Shown one piece after another: positions 25,500 through 34,726 of a stretch of DNA of 64,000 nt (the first letter of the stretch is position 1; every line of letters begins with the position of its first letter). The stretch lies in contig NZ_CP118527.1 of the NCBI RefSeq assembly GCF_028885415.1, positions 4,960,001-5,024,000 on the forward strand, read 5' to 3'. Below the pieces are notes generated by a model. That model saw only the letters and a list, made by a program, of their open reading frames with translations, searched no databases and was not told the origin of the DNA. Made by a program: the position numbers and the translations under genes. Origin of the DNA: Streptomyces coeruleorubidus (GTDB taxonomy: Bacteria > Actinomycetota > Actinomycetes > Streptomycetales > Streptomycetaceae).

Positions 25500-26084
25500 C
25501 TAGACCCGCCCCAGCCGCAGGGCGAAGAAGGCGAGTCCGAGGCCGAGGCCGATCAGGACCAGGCCGCTGCCCAGCGGCAGGATGCGCAGGACCGGCCCGA
25601 CGGGGCGCTCGGCGCGCGCGGCGGCGGCCTCCCGCTCGGGCTGCTCCGTGGGCGCGGAGGGCTCGGGGGCGGCTTCCCGGGGTTCCTCGGGTACGGCTGT
25701 GACCTCACCGGCGCCCCGTTCCCGCTCGGCGTCCTCGGGCCGCCCCGGCCGCTCCCGCCCCTCCCCGGCCCGGCTCCCGGCCCGCGAGGGCTTGCCCGGG
25801 GCGGAGGGGGCGGAAGGGGCGGAGGGCGCGGCGAGGGCACCGCCCCCGGGGCCGTCGTCGTATGCCAGGACGTCGTATGCGAGGACGTCGTTCGCGACGA
25901 CGGAGCCGTACGACTGCACGGAGCCGTACGACTGCACGGAGCCGTACGACTGCACGGAGCCGTACGGCCGGACGGACTGGACAGCTCCGTACGAGACGCC
26001 GGCTCCGTACGGTGAGACGACCGCACCCGCCCCCAGGGCGACCACCAGTCCCGTCGCCCGCAGTGCGCGTTGCCATGGAGTCAC
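25500..26084 (-). CDS. Secreted or membrane-anchored repeat-rich protein, function unknown
   Basis: A 194-aa protein not recognised as a family. The N-terminus is a signal-like helix (ALRATGLVVALGAGAVVS). It is followed by tandem six-residue units YGSVQS and two LAYDV units, then a low-complexity Ala/Pro/Glu/Arg-rich stretch. A C-terminal transmembrane helix (SGLVLIGLGLGLAFFALRLG) ends in a short positive tail. The layout suggests a surface-exposed repeat region held by a membrane anchor. GTG at 26084 is chosen because GGAGGGGG sits 9 bases upstream and it leaves a normal signal peptide. The coding repeats are 18-bp DNA units. Confidence 0.65.
   Translation of the reverse strand: MTPWQRALRATGLVVALGAGAVVSPYGAGVSYGAVQSVRPYGSVQSYGSVQSYGSVQSYGSVVANDVLAYDVLAYDDGPGGGALAAPSAPSAPSAPGKPSRAGSRAGEGRERPGRPEDAERERGAGEVTAVPEEPREAAPEPSAPTEQPEREAAAARAERPVGPVLRILPLGSGLVLIGLGLGLAFFALRLGRV
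25903..25967 (-). repeat. 18-bp tandem repeat (3 perfect copies plus a partial)
   Basis: The plus-strand unit GAGCCGTACGACTGCACG is repeated at 25903, 25921 and 25939, with a partial copy from 25957. It encodes the YGSVQS repeats of the minus-strand protein. Confidence 0.9.
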
Positions 26085-26320
26085 GTGGGTGACCCCCTCC
26101 CGCCGTGCCCGGTAGGGCAATTCCGGCAAGTTCGGTCAGATCGAGGCAATCAGCCTCACACCGCACCACTCGTCCGGCACTCCGGGTTCGGCCGACAGGC
26201 GGAATCGCTGCCATGGGCCGGATTCACCCTTTGGTGAGCAACCCGAGGCCTGACCCGCACGTCTCCTCCGACACGGTGGATCAGCCTCCCGTGGGGGCAC
26301 CACAGAGGGGAGGTGCAGGC

Positions 26321-26893
26321 GTGCGAGAGAATGGCGGAATGGAGATGCCGAGGAACGAAAGGTCGCCGGAGAACCCGCAGATCCTGGTCGTGGGCCAGGA
26401 CGGCATGGCGCTCAGCGGCGGCGGTGGAGACGAGGACTCCCGCGAGACTCCGATCACGGAACAGGTGGAGCAGCCCGCGAAGGTCATGCGGATCGGCAGC
26501 ATGATCAAGCAGCTTCTGGAGGAGGTGCGTGCGGCTCCCCTGGACGAGGCCAGCAGGGTGCGGCTCAAGGAGATCCACGCCAGCTCGGTGAAGGAGCTGG
26601 AGGACGGTCTGGCGCCCGAGCTGGTCGAGGAGCTGGAGCGGCTCTCCCTGCCCTTCACGGACGAGGCGACCCCTAGCGACGCGGAGCTGCGCATCGCGCA
26701 GGCCCAGCTGGTCGGCTGGCTGGAGGGCCTCTTCCACGGGATCCAGACCACACTGTTCGCCCAGCAGATGGCGGCCCGCGCCCAGCTGGAGCAGATGCGC
26801 CGTGCCCTCCCGCCGGGCGTCGGCCATGACGGCCTCGACGAGCAGCACCCGGGCGGCCGTGCGGCCGGCCGTTCGGGCGGGCCGTATCTGTAA
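26321..26893 (+). CDS. bpa: Bacterial proteasome activator Bpa (PafE)
   Basis: A 190-aa member of the Bpa/PafE family (DUF2587), a ring-forming, ATP-independent cap of the actinobacterial 20S proteasome. The core has PQILVVGQDGMAL and a four-helix region (SMIKQLLEEVRAAPLDEASR, EIHASSVKELEDGL, GWLEGLFHGIQTTLFAQQM). The last residues GPYL form the HbYX-like tail that docks into and opens the proteasome gate, as GQYL does in M. tuberculosis. The GTG at 26321 follows GGGGAGG; an internal ATG at 26339 is an alternative. It lies alone and is followed by a strong hairpin. Confidence 0.9.
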   Translation: MRENGGMEMPRNERSPENPQILVVGQDGMALSGGGGDEDSRETPITEQVEQPAKVMRIGSMIKQLLEEVRAAPLDEASRVRLKEIHASSVKELEDGLAPELVEELERLSLPFTDEATPSDAELRIAQAQLVGWLEGLFHGIQTTLFAQQMAARAQLEQMRRALPPGVGHDGLDEQHPGGRAAGRSGGPYL

Positions 26894-26932
26894 CGCGTCC
26901 GCACCTGTCACGCGTCCGCGTACCGGCCATGC

Positions 26933-26966
26933 GAAGGGCCCGGCAGCCGAAGCAGCCGGGCCCTTC
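26933..26966. terminator. Bidirectional terminator between bpa and the PASTA kinase gene
   Basis: GAAGGGCCCGGC and GCCGGGCCCTTC are perfect complements with a 10-base loop, between convergent genes. Confidence 0.75.
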
Positions 26967-26978
26967 CGCGCGCGGCGG

Positions 26979-28625
26979 TCAGCCCGACGGGTTGCCCGTG
27001 GAGACGTCGAGCGCGATCTCGGGCATGTCCTGCGGGTCCACGTCGGTACCGGCGGACGGGAACTGGTCCATGACCGTGCCCTCGCCGTAGGTGTTCTCGT
27101 CCGTGATGTCGATCGTCTTTTTCCAGCCGGCCGCCTGGAGGCAGGCCTTGACCGAGTCGATGTTCTTGAACTTGAAGTTGGGCATCCGGATCTTCTCGGG
27201 GTCGTTGTACGACTCCTGCGGCTCCGTGCACTCCTCGGTGTCGATGGTCTTCGACGTGTCGGGCCCGCGGTAGCCCGGCTTCTTCGTCGCCGAGGCCGAC
27301 GCACTCGCGCTGCTGCCCCCGCCGCCCTGGTCGTCCTGGCTGCCGCCGTTCATCAGCAGGGCCGCGATCAGGCCGCCGACCGCGACGACGGACACCAAGA
27401 TCGAGCCGATGATCACCGGCTTGTTGCTCCTGCCGCCGCCCGAGGAACCCGGCGCGGTCTGCGGCGTGAGGTTGTACGGCGGCGGGGTCGACGGACCCGG
27501 CTGCGGGGAGTACGCGGCGGTGGCCGGCGTCTGGTAGCCGCCCTGCTGCGGATAGCCGTACGCCGGGGACGGCGCCGCCGGGGCGGGCGTGCCGTACGGG
27601 TTCGGGGGCGGGGCCGGCTGGTACGGCGTCTGGACCTGGCCCGAGGGCGCCGGGGTCGCCTGGTCGACCGGCGGGAACACGGCCGAGCCGACGCCCGCGC
27701 CGCTCGGGGTGTGCGCGCCAGGAACGATGCTCGGCGGGGCGGGCTGGAAGGACGCCGCCACGCGCAGGCACTCGTCGCGCATGGCCTCGGCGCTGGGGAA
27801 GCGCTCGTTCGGGTTCTTCTTCAACGCGCGGGCGATCAGCGCGTCCACGGCCGGGGGCAGCGCCCGGTTGACCGAGGACGGAACCGGCGGCTCCTCCTGC
27901 ACGTGCGCGTACGCGATGGCCAGCGGCGAGTCCGCGTCGAACGGCAACCGCCCGGTTACCAGTTGGAACAGCATGATGCCGACCGAGTACAGGTCGGAGC
28001 GGGCGTCCACACCGCGGCCGAGTGCCTGTTCCGGCGAGAGGTACTGCGGGGTGCCGACGACCATGCCGGTCTGAGTCATCGACGTCACACCGGACTGCAT
28101 GGCGCGGGCGATGCCGAAGTCCATGACCTTGACCACGCCGCGCTTGGTCATCATCACGTTGCCAGGCTTGATGTCGCGGTGGACCAGCCCCATCTCGTGG
28201 CTGATCTCCAGCGCGGCGAGCACGTCCGCGGTGATCTTCAGGGCCTTGTCGGCGGGCATCGCGCCCTGCTGCCGCACGTCCTCGTCGAGCACGGAGCCGA
28301 GCGGGCGGCCCTCGACGTACTCCATGACGATGTACGGCGTCGTCATGGAGTCGAGGGTGTCCTCGCCGGTGTCGAAGACCGAGACGATGTTGGTGTGCGT
28401 GAGCTTGGCCACGGCCTGGGCCTCGCGGCGGAACCGCTCGCGGAAGGCCTGTTCCCGACCGAGATCGGTGTGAAGTGTCTTGATCGCGACCTGTCGGTCG
28501 AGCACGCTGTCGTACGCGAGGTGCACCGAGGCCATGCCGCCCTGGCCGAGCAGATCACGCAGCTGATAGCGGCCATTGGCGAGCGCCTGCCCCGTGTACT
28601 GGCCCTGTGCGCCGTCCTGGCTCAT
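26979..28625 (-). CDS. Transmembrane Ser/Thr protein kinase with a PASTA-like domain
   Basis: A 548-aa eukaryotic-type kinase. The kinase domain (about residues 18-275) has LGQGGMASV (P-loop), AIKTL (ATP lysine), HRDIKPGNVM (catalytic loop) and DFGIAR, with a TQTGMVVGTPQYLSPEQA activation segment. A Pro-rich juxtamembrane region (275-400) precedes a single transmembrane helix (PVIIGSILVSVVAVGGLIAALLM). A short extracellular Ser/Ala linker and one PASTA-like domain (around 465-540) end the protein. PASTA domains bind peptidoglycan fragments or lipid II in PknB-type kinases. It diverges from a second kinase gene. Confidence 0.93.
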   Translation of the reverse strand: MSQDGAQGQYTGQALANGRYQLRDLLGQGGMASVHLAYDSVLDRQVAIKTLHTDLGREQAFRERFRREAQAVAKLTHTNIVSVFDTGEDTLDSMTTPYIVMEYVEGRPLGSVLDEDVRQQGAMPADKALKITADVLAALEISHEMGLVHRDIKPGNVMMTKRGVVKVMDFGIARAMQSGVTSMTQTGMVVGTPQYLSPEQALGRGVDARSDLYSVGIMLFQLVTGRLPFDADSPLAIAYAHVQEEPPVPSSVNRALPPAVDALIARALKKNPNERFPSAEAMRDECLRVAASFQPAPPSIVPGAHTPSGAGVGSAVFPPVDQATPAPSGQVQTPYQPAPPPNPYGTPAPAAPSPAYGYPQQGGYQTPATAAYSPQPGPSTPPPYNLTPQTAPGSSGGGRSNKPVIIGSILVSVVAVGGLIAALLMNGGSQDDQGGGGSSASASASATKKPGYRGPDTSKTIDTEECTEPQESYNDPEKIRMPNFKFKNIDSVKACLQAAGWKKTIDITDENTYGEGTVMDQFPSAGTDVDPQDMPEIALDVSTGNPSG

Positions 28626-28989
28626 GTTCCGTTCCCCCGTAGCCTTTGAGGCGCCGCCGACTACCGCTGATCCGTCACTGATCCGCGGTGCTCCGCGTTG
28701 ATCCAAACCGCCATTCCCGGCCAAGTCTGCCCCAGGGCACTGACACGTCAAGCTCGGTGCCCGTTCCGTGACCGTACGCGAAAGAAGCGTCGCGGAAGCG
28801 TTACAGGGGGCGTACGGCCGGTGCACAGAATTTGCACGACTGTACGGAGTGAAGGTTTCATGGCGCCTCCGTCCCGTGCCGGTCCTGGCACCCGTCTCGG
28901 ACCGGCGGCTTGCGCGGAGGCTGTAGCGTGGCCGACGGAGACCGTAACAACACCGCGCGCACCGCGGGCAGAAACGACGGCGAGGACTG
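28626..28989. other. Divergent promoter region between two kinase genes
   Basis: This 364-bp region has no gene. It contains a GTGCA-N7-TGCAC inverted repeat (28821-28837) flanked by CGTACGG and TGTACGG, which may form a shared operator. Confidence 0.5.
28821..28837. promoter_or_regulatory. Inverted repeat GTGCA-N7-TGCAC
   Basis: A perfect 5-bp-arm inverted repeat in the shared kinase promoter region. No known regulator was recognised. Confidence 0.3.
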
Positions 28990-30579
<1,590 letters not shown>

Positions 30580-30624
30580 CCCGAGGCCGGCCCCTGACCG
30601 CACGGCCGGAACAAAACGGATGAT

Positions 30625-30665
30625 CCACGCGCGCGTGGCCCGAAACGGGGCCCACGCGCGCGTGG
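30625..30665. terminator. Long GC-rich terminator hairpin
   Basis: Two identical palindromic blocks CCACGCGCGCGTGG, each followed or preceded by complementary CC/GG bases, can pair across a short loop after the kinase stop. Confidence 0.65.
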
Positions 30666-30783
30666 CGTTTCGCCGCGCCGGAAAGTGGACTCTTCCCGTG
30701 ACCTGGGTCACCGGGTTAACGTGCGGTTGCCCCGGCCTCCTGCAAGGCTGTGACCAGGGCCCCTTCCACACCTTCCCGATTTA

Positions 30784-30797
30784 CTTGGATATCCAAG
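30784..30797. promoter_or_regulatory. Perfect palindrome CTTGGATATCCAAG upstream of bkdA
   Basis: A 14-bp perfect dyad 195 bases before the second bkdA start. No matching regulator was recognised. Confidence 0.5.
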
Positions 30798-30821
30798 CAA
30801 AATCGCAGGTCAAAGGGGGTT

Positions 30822-30835
30822 TCACAGAAATGTGA
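30822..30835. promoter_or_regulatory. Inverted repeat TCACA-N4-TGTGA
   Basis: A perfect 5-4-5 inverted repeat between the palindrome and the second bkdA gene. The arms are in the opposite order to a Crp site, so Crp is not proposed. Confidence 0.35.
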
Positions 30836-30991
30836 TGCACTGGGTAACGTGCCTTTTGCAGGGCGCTCGCCGGGGCACCTGTCACGCCTGTTCCCGGTCG
30901 AGTGGCACCCACCCCGTGCCCGGTGGTCGGAACAGGTGAGCCGCACTGGCCTACCGGCAACCCCGGGGGCCGGACCGACGGAGGAGCACAC

Positions 30992-32185
30992 GTGACCGTG
31001 GAGAGCACTGCCGCGCGCACACCGCGACGCAGCGCCGGAAGCAAGGCCGGCACCACCGGCACCAAGCGCACCACCCGCACGACCGCCAAGAAGGACGCCG
31101 GCACCGAGCCCCAGCTCGTGCAGCTTCTGACGCCCGAAGGCAAGCGCGTGAAGAACGCCGAGTACGACAAGTACGTCGCCGGTGTCACCCCGGAAGAGCT
31201 CCGCGGCCTGTACCGCGACATGGTGCTCACCCGCCGCTTCGACGCCGAGGCGACCTCCCTGCAGCGCCAGGGCGAGCTGGGCCTGTGGGCCTCGCTGCTC
31301 GGCCAGGAGGCCGCCCAGATCGGCTCCGGCCGGGCCCTGCGCGACGACGACTACGTCTTCCCCACCTACCGCGAGCACGGTGTCGCCTGGTGCCGCGGCG
31401 TGAATCCGACCAACCTGCTCGGCATGTTCCGCGGCGTGAACAACGGCGGCTGGGACCCGAACGGCAACAACTTCCAGCTCTACACGATCGTCATCGGCTC
31501 CCAGACGCTGCACGCCACCGGCTACGCCATGGGCATCGCCAAGGACGGCGCGGACAGCGCGGTGATCGCCTACTTCGGGGACGGCGCCTCCAGCCAGGGC
31601 GACGTGGCCGAATCGTTCACCTTCTCCGCGGTCTACAACGCCCCCGTCGTGTTCTTCTGCCAGAACAACCAGTGGGCCATCTCCGAGCCGACCGAGAAGC
31701 AGTCCCGCGTCCCGATCTACCAGCGCGCGCAGGGCTTCGGCTTCCCGGGCGTCCGGGTGGACGGCAACGACGTGCTCGGCTGCCTCGCGGTCACCCGGTG
31801 GGCCCTGGAGCGGGCCCGCTCCGGCGAGGGCCCGACCCTCGTCGAGGCGTTCACCTACCGCATGGGCGCCCACACCACCTCCGACGACCCGACCCGCTAC
31901 CGGGGCGACGAGGAGCGCCAGGCCTGGGAGGCCAAGGACCCGATCCTGCGCCTTCGCCGCTATCTGGAGGCATCGAACCACGCGGACGAGGGATTCTTCG
32001 CGGAACTGGAGGCCGAGTCCGAGGCGTTGGGCAAACGAGTGCGCGAGGCGGTCCGTGCCATGCCGGACCCGGACCACTTCGCCATCTTCGAGAACGTCTA
32101 CGCGGACGGACACGCGCTCGTCGACGAGGAGCGCGCCCAGTTCGCCGCGTACCAGGCGTCGTTCGCCGACGAGGGGGGCAATTGA
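30992..32185 (+). CDS. bkdA: Branched-chain 2-oxo acid dehydrogenase E1 alpha subunit (second bkd operon)
   Basis: A 397-aa E1 alpha subunit. A Lys/Thr/Arg-rich N-terminal extension of about 30 residues (TTGTKRTTRTTAKK) is absent from the copy at 15.3 kb. The ThDP motif GDGASSQGDVAESF extends to QNNQWAIS (residues ~195-230), and AHTTSDDPTRYR marks the regulatory loop. Sequence is clearly different from the first copy, so the two operons are old paralogues. The GTG start follows GAGGAG. This operon has no adjacent Lrp regulator; a palindrome upstream may mark different control. Confidence 0.94.
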   Translation: MTVESTAARTPRRSAGSKAGTTGTKRTTRTTAKKDAGTEPQLVQLLTPEGKRVKNAEYDKYVAGVTPEELRGLYRDMVLTRRFDAEATSLQRQGELGLWASLLGQEAAQIGSGRALRDDDYVFPTYREHGVAWCRGVNPTNLLGMFRGVNNGGWDPNGNNFQLYTIVIGSQTLHATGYAMGIAKDGADSAVIAYFGDGASSQGDVAESFTFSAVYNAPVVFFCQNNQWAISEPTEKQSRVPIYQRAQGFGFPGVRVDGNDVLGCLAVTRWALERARSGEGPTLVEAFTYRMGAHTTSDDPTRYRGDEERQAWEAKDPILRLRRYLEASNHADEGFFAELEAESEALGKRVREAVRAMPDPDHFAIFENVYADGHALVDEERAQFAAYQASFADEGGN

Positions 32186-32186
32186 C

Positions 32187-33164
32187 ATGGCCGACAAGAT
32201 GGCTCTGGCCAAGGCGATCAACGAGTCGCTGCGCCGCGCCCTGGACTCCGACCCCAAGGTCCTGATCATGGGCGAGGACGTCGGCAAGCTCGGCGGTGTC
32301 TTCCGCGTGACGGACGGCCTGCAGAAGGACTTCGGCGAGAACCGCGTCATCGACACCCCGCTGGCCGAGTCGGGCATCGTGGGCACGGCGATCGGCCTGG
32401 CCCTGCGCGGCTACCGCCCGGTAGTGGAGATCCAGTTCGACGGCTTCGTCTTCCCGGCCTACGACCAGATCGTCACGCAGCTCGCCAAGATGCACGCCCG
32501 CTCGCTGGGCAAGGTCAAGCTCCCGGTCGTCGTCCGCATCCCCTACGGCGGCGGCATCGGCGCGGTGGAGCACCACTCGGAGTCCCCCGAGGCGCTGTTC
32601 GCGCACGTGGCGGGCCTGAAGATCGTCAGCCCCTCGAACGCGTCGGACGCGTACTGGATGATGCAGCAGGCCATCCAGAGCGACGACCCGGTGATCTTCT
32701 TCGAGCCCAAGCGCCGCTACTGGGACAAGGGCGAGGTCAACACGGAGGCGATCCCGGGTCCGCTGCACAAGGCGGCCGTCGTGCGCGCCGGCACGGACCT
32801 GACCCTCGCCGCCTACGGCCCGATGGTGAAGCTCTGCCAGGAGGTCGCCGACGCGGCCGCCGAGGAAGGCAGGAACCTGGAGGTCCTCGACCTGCGCTCG
32901 GTCTCCCCGCTCGACTTCGACTCGATCCAGGCGTCGGTGGAGAAGACGCGCCGCCTGGTCGTCGTCCACGAGGCACCGGTGTTCTTCGGCTCGGGCGCGG
33001 AGATCGCCGCGCGGATCACGGAGCGCTGCTTCTACCACCTGGAGGCCCCGGTGCTCCGGGTCGGCGGCTACCACGCGCCGTACCCGCCGGCCCGCCTGGA
33101 GGAGGAGTACCTGCCGAACCTGGACCGGGTGCTGGATGCCGTCGACCGCTCGCTGGCGTACTGA
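32187..33164 (+). CDS. bkdB: Branched-chain 2-oxo acid dehydrogenase E1 beta subunit (second bkd operon)
   Basis: A 325-aa E1 beta subunit starting MADKMALAKA, one base after the bkdA stop. It keeps MGEDVGKLGGVFRVTDG, DTPLAESGIVGTAIGLA, IPYGGGIGAVEHHSESPEA and FEPKRRYW, plus the C-terminal VLDLRSVSPLD and VVHEAPVFFGSGAEIAARI. It pairs with the E1 alpha just upstream to form the alpha2-beta2 decarboxylase. Differences from the copy at 16.4 kb are spread over the length, including the specificity-lining segment. Confidence 0.95.
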   Translation: MADKMALAKAINESLRRALDSDPKVLIMGEDVGKLGGVFRVTDGLQKDFGENRVIDTPLAESGIVGTAIGLALRGYRPVVEIQFDGFVFPAYDQIVTQLAKMHARSLGKVKLPVVVRIPYGGGIGAVEHHSESPEALFAHVAGLKIVSPSNASDAYWMMQQAIQSDDPVIFFEPKRRYWDKGEVNTEAIPGPLHKAAVVRAGTDLTLAAYGPMVKLCQEVADAAAEEGRNLEVLDLRSVSPLDFDSIQASVEKTRRLVVVHEAPVFFGSGAEIAARITERCFYHLEAPVLRVGGYHAPYPPARLEEEYLPNLDRVLDAVDRSLAY

Positions 33165-33174
33165 GGAGAGGGTC

Positions 33175-34575
33175 GTGACGACGATGACGGAAGCGTCCGT
33201 ACGCGAGTTCAAGATGCCCGACGTGGGCGAGGGACTCACCGAGGCGGAGATCCTCAAGTGGTTCGTCCAGCCCGGCGACACGGTCACGGACGGCCAGGTG
33301 GTGTGCGAGGTCGAGACGGCGAAGGCGGCCGTCGAGCTGCCCATCCCGTACGACGGCGTGGTCCGGGAGCTGCACTTCCCCGAGGGCACCACGGTCGACG
33401 TGGGCACGGCGATCATCGCCGTGGACGTGAGCGGAGGGAGCGCGCCCGCGCCCGCCGCCGAGCAGCCCGCGGCGCCCCGGACGGCGGACGAGCCGAAGGC
33501 GGAGGGCTCCGGCCGCCAGCCGGTGCTCGTCGGCTACGGGGTGGCGACGTCCTCCACTCGCCGCCGCCCCCGCAAGGGCCCGGAGGTCCCGGTCCAGCAG
33601 GCCTCGACAGCGATCCAGACGGAGCTGAACGGCCACGGGGCGGCGCCCTCGGCCACCCCCGCCGTCAAGGAACGCCCCCTCGCCAAGCCCCCGGTCCGCA
33701 AGCTGGCCAAGGATCTGGGCGTCGATCTGACGACGGTCGTCCCGACCGGTCCGGACGGCATCATCACCCGCGAGGACGTGCACGCGGCGGTGGCCCGGCC
33801 CGAGGCACCGCAGCCGGAGGCCCCCGTGGCCGCCGCCCCGGTACCCGCGCCGGCAGCGGTGTCGTACGACACCACCCGCGAGACCCGTATCCCGGTCAAG
33901 GGCGTCCGCAAGGCGACGGCGGCGGCGATGGTCGGCTCGGCGTTCACCGCGCCGCATGTCACCGAGTTCGTCACCGTCGACGTGACACGCACGATGAAGC
34001 TGGTCGAGGAGCTGAAGGAGGACAAGGAGTTCGCGGGCCTGCGCGTGAACCCCCTCCTGCTGATCGCCAAGGCGCTGCTCGTCGCGATCAAGCGGAACCC
34101 GGACATCAACGCGTCCTGGGACGAGGCCGCCCAGGAGATCGTGGTCAAGCACTACGTGAACCTGGGCATCGCGGCCGCGACCCCGCGTGGCCTGATCGTG
34201 CCGAACATCAAGGACGCCCACGCCAAGACGCTGCCGCAGCTGGCCGAGTCGCTGGGCGAGCTGGTGTCGACGGCCAGGGACGGCAAGACGTCCCCGGCGG
34301 CCATGCAGGGCGGCACGGTGACGATCACCAACGTCGGCGTCTTCGGTGTCGACACGGGCACGCCGATCCTCAACCCCGGCGAGTCCGCGATCCTCGCGGT
34401 CGGTGCGATCAAGCTCCAGCCGTGGGTCCACAAGGGCAAGGTGAAGCCCCGCCAGGTCACCACCCTGGCCCTGTCGTTCGACCACCGGCTGGTCGACGGC
34501 GAGCTGGGCTCGAAGGTCCTGGCGGACGTGGCGGCGATCCTGGAGCAGCCGAAGCGTCTGATCACCTGGGCGTGA
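33175..34575 (+). CDS. bkdC: Branched-chain 2-oxo acid dehydrogenase E2, dihydrolipoyl acyltransferase (second bkd operon)
   Basis: A 466-aa E2 protein. The lipoyl lysine is in ETAKAAVELP (about residue 49). An Ala/Pro-rich linker, a subunit-binding domain (PPVRKLAKDLGVDL, ~165-195) and a second linker precede the acyltransferase domain, which ends with SFDHRLVDGELG bearing the catalytic His and Asp. GTG at 33175 with GAGGAGAG upstream is chosen; an in-frame ATG three codons later is possible. A near-perfect hairpin follows the stop. As with the first operon, no E3 gene is adjacent. Confidence 0.95.
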   Translation: MTTMTEASVREFKMPDVGEGLTEAEILKWFVQPGDTVTDGQVVCEVETAKAAVELPIPYDGVVRELHFPEGTTVDVGTAIIAVDVSGGSAPAPAAEQPAAPRTADEPKAEGSGRQPVLVGYGVATSSTRRRPRKGPEVPVQQASTAIQTELNGHGAAPSATPAVKERPLAKPPVRKLAKDLGVDLTTVVPTGPDGIITREDVHAAVARPEAPQPEAPVAAAPVPAPAAVSYDTTRETRIPVKGVRKATAAAMVGSAFTAPHVTEFVTVDVTRTMKLVEELKEDKEFAGLRVNPLLLIAKALLVAIKRNPDINASWDEAAQEIVVKHYVNLGIAAATPRGLIVPNIKDAHAKTLPQLAESLGELVSTARDGKTSPAAMQGGTVTITNVGVFGVDTGTPILNPGESAILAVGAIKLQPWVHKGKVKPRQVTTLALSFDHRLVDGELGSKVLADVAAILEQPKRLITWA

Positions 34576-34580
34576 ACCGA

Positions 34581-34620
34581 CCGCGGCGGCCCCCTGCCCA
34601 CGGGCGGGGGGCCGCCGCGG
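34581..34620. terminator. Terminator after the second bkd operon
   Basis: CCGCGGCGGCCCCCTGCCC and GGGCGGGGGGCCGCCGCGG pair over 19 bases with a single T-G wobble and a two-base loop. Confidence 0.75.
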
Positions 34621-34712
34621 CTGTCCGGAGGGTTAACCAGCGGTGCGCCGAAGAGCACAAGAAGCTCCTCGGACCCGCCCAAGTACCCCACAGTAAGCGG
34701 TTTAACCGGACA

Positions 34713-34718
34713 TACGAT
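34713..34718 (+). promoter_or_regulatory. -10 box (TACGAT) of a leaderless promoter
   Basis: TACGAT ends 8 bases before the ATG at 34727. Two GGTTAACC/GGTTTAACC motifs lie just upstream (about 34631 and 34699). Confidence 0.45.
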
Positions 34719-34726
34719 CAACCTTC

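Larger units (their letters stand above)
30580..30991. other. Intergenic region upstream of the second bkd operon
   Basis: This 412-bp gap holds the kinase terminator (30625-30665), a 14-bp perfect palindrome (30784-30797) and a TCACA-N4-TGTGA repeat (30822-30835). It includes a comparatively AT-rich stretch around 30775-30840. No gene is seen. Confidence 0.6.

Noticed and set aside
25903..25967. CRISPR-like array
   Set aside because: The repeats are contiguous without spacers and encode a protein repeat in frame.
30822..30835. Crp-type binding site
   Set aside because: The arms are TCACA then TGTGA with a 4-base spacer, the reverse of the Crp order TGTGA-N6-TCACA.
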